A stretch of DNA of 64,000 nt from contig OY728136.1 of the NCBI GenBank assembly GCA_963277665.1, positions 1,974,076,576-1,974,140,575 of the forward strand, read 5' to 3'. Position numbers and translations under genes: made by a program. The number at the start of each line of letters is the position of its first letter. Within the stretch, counting starts at the first letter, position 1. This document shows, one piece after another, positions 60,149-64,000 of the stretch. The stretch comes from Viscum album (lineage: Eukaryota; Streptophyta; Magnoliopsida; Santalales; Viscaceae). The notes below the pieces were generated by a model. The model searched no databases and was not told the DNA's origin. It saw nothing but the letters and a program-made list of their open reading frames with translations.

Positions 60149-61564
60149 TGTAAAGACCCGTAAAATTCAAGGGAAATTTTTTCTTAATTTTCTTTAGAAT
60201 TTTACAAGAGCGCGGTTTCAGACGGAACCTGATTCCGAGGCCCGGAGTGCCCGGAATCAATTTCCGAAGTTTGGCTCGGGTACGTTCAGTGAACGAACGA
60301 GCGGGTTTTCCTAACTTTTGATCCGGTGCTCGGAATTGAAATCCGAGGGCACCGATGAACTCGCAGCGCCGAAATTCGCTATTTGAGACCTTTTCGGAAG
60401 TTGCGTTTGTTGCGGGTTGAAAGTTAGTTTAGGGAATTAAAAGATAAGTAAAATAAAATTGTGTGTGAATTTTATTTTATTCATGGTGGTTAGACTCTCT
60501 CATGGGAAGTTGTTGGTGGGGCCCACAACCACCCAACTTCCCATGTGTGGTTATGAGGGATGTGGGGCCCACACGAGCCCCCACCTTTTCAAATTCCCTA
60601 ACCCCTCTAAACCCCCTCTTAAATTATGTGACTCTCCCCTACATTAATTCTTGCCAACTTATCTCTTCATTTATTTTTTTGACAACTCTAGATTTTAATT
60701 AATGTAATGAATTCAACTTTTGAATTTTGAAAGGTTGGCAAAGTGAAAATAAAATAAGGTGTAGCTTATTTTATTTTGGGAGTTGCTGTGTTGTGTGGAG
60801 ATTTGAGAGAAGAAGAGTTCTACACTATGAAGAACTTCATCTTCCTCCTTGAAGAACGCGAAGAACACCGACACGCCGTTCTATCTTCTCTCCACGTCAA
60901 AGAAAGGGAGACACCGCTTCCTCCTCGGTTTTCCTTCGTCGACTTGAGAAGTTTCTCCAACGACGTATCGCATCGGACGCATCCCTTCGTCAACGGATTT
61001 GACGAACGACGACCGCGACGCCTGACCTCCGTGACGTCGTCTTCCGCGGAACGTAGACAAATCTTCGAACCTTATACCAAGGTAGGGGTTGTTGATTTCT
61101 TTTTGGTTTAATTATTTTATTCTTGATCGTGAATTTAGCAAGTCTAACGTGTGGCTTTGAATTATTTAAAGTTGCGTTATTATTTTTACGTGAGGGGGCC
61201 GGACCGCACGAACACGGCCGAACCCCCTCCATCGTTCTTGTTTATTCTTGCGGGTGGAAGCAAGTGGCGTGGTGCCGTCGCACCACGCGGATAATCGTGC
61301 AAATATTTTGCGCGGCGCCGTCGCGCCACGCCGAGGAAGAATCTTCAAGAACGCGACGCCGTCGCGCCACGTTAAAAGGAATCAAGGCACGGCGAAGGGG
61401 CGCGGTGCCGTCGCACCGTGCCGGACGACGAACACCGCGGCCGGTTCCGGGCCGCGGCAGGACGAGGAGACCGCGGCCGGTTCCGGGCCGCGGCGGGATG
61501 AGAAGACCGGCGGCCGGGCCGCCGGCGTCGGAAGCCGAAGAGGGGACCGGAATTTCTGGTCCCG

Positions 61565-61800
61565 TTGGAGAAAACCGGCCGGCCAGCTGGCCGGCCGGAT
61601 GACGTTAAACCGGGGGAATTAATCCCCCGGCCAGCGTATAAAAACCCCCCTCTTTAAGAGGGGGGGCGGTTCCATGAAGGGGGGGCAGCAGCCCCCCGGT
61701 TTACTTCTCCAAAACCGGCCCCCACGTGGGGGCCGTTTTGTTGCAAAGGCGCGGCACAAAGGCCGCGCCGCCTCTCAATCAGCGGGGGCTTAGCCCCCCG
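61565..61800. repeat. Cluster of strong GC-rich palindromes around the F promoter
   Basis: A 24-bp perfect palindrome at 61575-61598 (centre CCAGCTGG). Hairpins at 61610-61630 (CCGGGGG/CCCCCGG), 61645-61665 (CCCCCCTCTT/AAGAGGGGGG), 61679-61697 and about 61781-61802. An 18-bp perfect palindrome GGCCCCCACGTGGGGGCC lies at 61717-61734. Confidence 0.88.
61637..61644 (+). promoter_or_regulatory. Putative TATA box of F
   Basis: TATAAAAA in an otherwise GC-rich stretch, directly followed by a perfect hairpin. Likely U3/R start of the LTR; activity not shown. Confidence 0.6.
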
Positions 61801-61959
61801 CGTGCCCACCTCGTGCGGCGCCAGGCGCCAGGCCGCCGCAGCTGCTGCGCCGCCGCACCTCCGGCCGCCGCACCGCCGCACCGCTGGCCGGCCGTCCGGC
61901 CGGGCCGCCCCAGGGGGGGGGTCGGGCCGGGTCGGCCCGGACCCGGACCCCCCCGTTTC

Positions 61960-62400
61960 GAACCAGTTCCGGTCTTTTGGCCATATCTTGAGCCTCGGAC
62001 CTCCGAATGACGAACCGTCTGCGGCAACGCGATCCTTGGATCGAGACGGTCGTTTCAGTATATCGCACTCAAGGTTTCGATTTACTTTGAGTTCGGCCGG
62101 GTTGGTTCGTTCACGAAACCAACCGGGCCTTCGGAGCGGAAACGCTCATATCTTGAGCTACGGACGTCCGATTGACGTGCCGTCAGCTGTGTTGTGTCCC
62201 TCTTAGTGAGACGAATCTTTTGGCATACTCCGCCCGAGGTTTGGACGCAGGTGGAGTATGGTCGAGTTGGTTTTGCCTTAAAAACCAACCGGGCCCCGGA
62301 GACGAAAATGCCAATAACTCTCAGACCGGGCGTCCGATCGACGCGCCGTCTGTTGCGTTGAGTTCCTGTTGACGATACGGAACTTTTTGGATACATCAAC
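61960..62400. repeat. Three ~145-bp tandem units in F
   Basis: Each has an AACCAACCGGG / CATATCTTGAGC / CGGACGTCCGATTGACG-like series and then CCGTC...GTTG; units begin near 61960, 62095 and 62240. Confidence 0.75.
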
Positions 62401-62487
62401 TCTGGTCTTCGTGACAGTTGATGTATCAGCCTCTCGGCTCGTGGAGCGGACCCTCCGAACGAGCTTGCTATGTGCGGGAACCCTAGT

Positions 62488-62590
62488 GCTGACTGTGACT
62501 GTTACTGTGACTGCTACTGCTACTACTGCTACTGTGACTACGACGACGACAGTACAGAGATCCTGTGTGGATTCGACGACGACGACTACA
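62488..62590. repeat. Degenerate CTGTGACTACTG microsatellite in F
   Basis: Runs of GACTGTGACTGTTACTG, then CTACTGCTACTAC, then GACGACGAC. Confidence 0.85.
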
Positions 62591-62659
62591 GCACTCAGCG
62601 ATCCTACGTGGATCAGTGCTACCGAACCTGTGTGAGCTGAATCTTCTGTTTACCTTGGG

Positions 62660-63030
62660 CGGTGGAGCGCTTGGTTGTAGCAGCTTATCCTTGGCAGTGG
62701 AGCGCTCGGTTGTAGCGGCAGACCTGCGATACTGGAGACGAGCGTACAGAGTACGGAGACCGTGAAACCGGCTGAGACCTGAAGACTGCTCGACCGACTC
62801 AACTTGGAGTGAGTCGACTAGCCCAGTGGACGGAGCGCCCGGTATTTGGCGGCAGACCCACGGCGGACGGAGCGCCTGGTAGTTGGCAGCAGACCCGCGG
62901 TACTCGACTGGAGGAGTACCTCTGTAGGCTATCTGGGTGAGCGCCCGGTATTTGGCAGCAGACCCTCAGCGGACGGAGCGCCTGGTAGTTGGCAGCAGAC
63001 CCGCGGTACTCGACAGGAGGAGTACTTCAG
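62660..63030. repeat. Tandem GGAGCGC...GGCAGCAGACC units in F
   Basis: Units of about 40 bp (GGAGCGCCTGGTAGTTGGCAG) and a clear 106-bp higher-order unit (GAGCGCCCGG at 62833 and 62939). Confidence 0.85.
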
Positions 63031-63129
63031 CAGTCTTAGGTTAGTGAGCAGTACCTCGGAGACGTGACAGGACCACTGTACACTTCAGAGATGGGGCTCT
63101 TCAACAGTTGCGGTTTCATTAATGAAAAT

Positions 63130-63250
63130 CCTGGTTTGAGCTGAATTCTGTTTCTTTCCTGTGTGGATTGTGTTGTGCTATCCTGTGTGGATTACGTTTT
63201 TCTTTCCTGAGTGGAATACGTTTACTTTCCTGTGTGAACTGAGTTGTACT
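63130..63250. repeat. Short tandem TTTCCTGTGTGGATT units in F
   Basis: Four units of about 28 bp (CCTGTGTGGATT...ACGTTT). Confidence 0.75.
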
Positions 63251-63914
63251 TGGGCTCGGAGGTTGGAGCGTATTTGAATTTGATGACTTAGGTATATGTA
63301 TGGGCATATACCTAAGCAGTGACGGTTGTTACTTCGTGATTGTACTTTTCTTCTTGGTTTATCCTTTGTGGATTTGAGATACCTTCAGGGGTCTCGGGGT
63401 CCCTACTGAGTAGCTTATACTCACCCCTGCACGGGCTTTGCCCGCACTACGTTGTGTTGGTTGCAGACGACGGACAGCGTTGACCTTAGCTGAGGCTTGC
63501 AGAGCGGGACGGTACCCGGTGGTGGACCACTGGGCGGGACGTGCACGGAGCGGACGGCGGGACCCGTGGAGCCGAGGAGCTATCTGTACCCACTCTTCAG
63601 GTGGGATTTCCAGTGGACAGCTCGGTGTAGCGGCTTTTACTTTTCAGTTGTTGTTTTCCCCTTTTCGAGTTGTACTTTACTTTCAGTTGGGGTTTGTATT
63701 CTGGCCCATTTACTTTTCCGCACTTTCAGTTGTACTCTACTTTTGTTTAGTGTTTACTTTCCGCTTGCTTACTCTATGGTGTTTGTTTACTTTACAAAGG
63801 CAATGCCTTCCCTTTTTACCGGGATTTACGCCTTGGTGCTAGTCGCCAGCCCCTGGCCTATGGAAGGCGGGCTTGGGGTAGTCACGACACGGACCCCGAG
63901 GGCGGGTCGTGACA

Positions 63915-63919
63915 TACAC
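63915..63919. other. Target-site duplication of F, right copy
   Basis: TACAC, identical to 60144-60148. Confidence 0.92.
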
Positions 63920-64000
63920 CCTTAATGAGATTAAGGATAAGTATAAAACCCTCAAAATATAGCATATTTAGACTCCTAATTTCATATCTGAACTATTTAT
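63920..64000 (+). pseudogene. Element G gag, right part
   Basis: Resumes copia gag after the solo LTR: LNEIKDKYKTLKI, a lysine-rich coiled-coil-like stretch, then a stop. Continues beyond the window. Confidence 0.55.

Larger units (their letters stand above)
60149..63914 (+). mobile_element. Element F: solo LTR of a gypsy-type retrotransposon
   Basis: 3766 bp, starts TGTAAAGACCCG and ends CGGGTCGTGACA (ends are imperfect inverted repeats, 10 of 12). Flanked by the exact 5-bp duplication TACAC. No PBS, PPT or pol inside, so it is a solo LTR left by LTR-LTR recombination. Much more GC- and CpG-rich than its surroundings, with several tandem repeat blocks and a TATA box at 61637. Terminal sequence and length resemble large plant gypsy LTRs (Tekay or Ogre/Athila type; clade uncertain). 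Orientation plus is inferred from the TATA box. Confidence 0.92.
57043..64000 (+). mobile_element. Element G: Ty1/copia retrotransposon, 5' part, split by solo LTR F
   Basis: Plus strand: 5' LTR 57043-58798, PBS about 58800-58811, gag from 58921, interrupted at 60148 by LTR F and continuing from 63920 to the window end. TGTTGATCTCCTTG start and AAACA end suit a copia LTR. Pol and 3' LTR would lie to the right of the window. Confidence 0.8.

Noticed and set aside
60776..61111. 111-aa ORF (MGVAVLCGDLREEEF...)
   Set aside because: In the left part of solo LTR F, no known domain; an apparent CCAAGGTAGGG donor-like site near its end is not enough to support a gene.
61123..62206. Long overlapping ORFs in GC-rich DNA (up to 159 aa on both strands)
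   Set aside because: They lie inside the solo LTR; low stop density follows from the high GC content, all frames are open together, and the proteins are Arg/Pro/Ala-rich low-complexity sequence with no domain.
63438..63925. ORFs of 134 and 142 aa near the right end
   Set aside because: Inside the U5 side of solo LTR F; the second runs across the target duplication into copia gag. No recognised domain and no start context.

Overview
This window looks like gene-poor, TE-saturated DNA from a large angiosperm nuclear genome, probably a eudicot, though no species can be named. I found no host gene, no rRNA or tRNA gene, and no bacterial-style operon. The evidence for a plant is a set of Ty1/copia and Ty3/gypsy (chromovirus-type) LTR retrotransposons with initiator-Met-tRNA primer binding sites (PBS, TGGTATCA), one plant LINE with a C-terminal RNase H, and very AT-rich decayed DNA between them. 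Almost all coding regions are broken by stops and frameshifts. Only the LINE fragment keeps a long open frame.

Layout, left to right. (1) 1-~2800: 5' end of a copia element on the minus strand (gag, PBS, LTR with a ~22-bp minisatellite). (2) ~2800-6906: AT-rich, unassigned. (3) 6907-~38040: an old plus-strand gypsy element, here called A. Its 5' LTR was hit three times: by a complete minus-strand copia element B (7930-17096), by a 5'-truncated LINE (18197-~20371), and by a complete minus-strand gypsy element C (21181-29845). The pieces of the 5' LTR can be ordered by matching them to the less interrupted 3' LTR (34549-~38040). (4) 38532-49048: complete minus-strand chromovirus element D with both LTRs, PBS, gag, protease, RT, RNase H, integrase, chromodomain-like tail and polypurine tract (PPT). 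(5) 49049-50860: AT-rich DNA ending in a copia-like LTR end. (6) 50880-51640: integrase-side fragment of another minus-strand gypsy element (E1). (7) 51641-57028: LTR, PPT, a 421-bp tandem duplication and a gag with a complete zinc knuckle but no visible pol (E2), possibly a gag-only non-autonomous element. (8) 57043-64000: plus-strand copia element G (LTR, PBS, gag), whose gag is split by a 3766-bp very GC-rich solo LTR (F, 60149-63914) flanked by a perfect TACAC target duplication.

No cellular pathway is encoded. The region is a record of nested insertions: A is older than B, the LINE and C; E2 is older than G; G is older than F. F and the LINE look youngest because F keeps CpG-rich sequence and a perfect target duplication, and the LINE keeps an open frame. 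The most unusual points are the repeat-rich LTRs and leaders, each family having its own short degenerate motif (for example a near-palindrome ACACGGCGTGT in D), the hairpin cluster around the TATA box of F, the apparent ~450-bp loss at the LINE insertion, and the gag-only layout of E2. I did not find convincing evidence of a new biological system.
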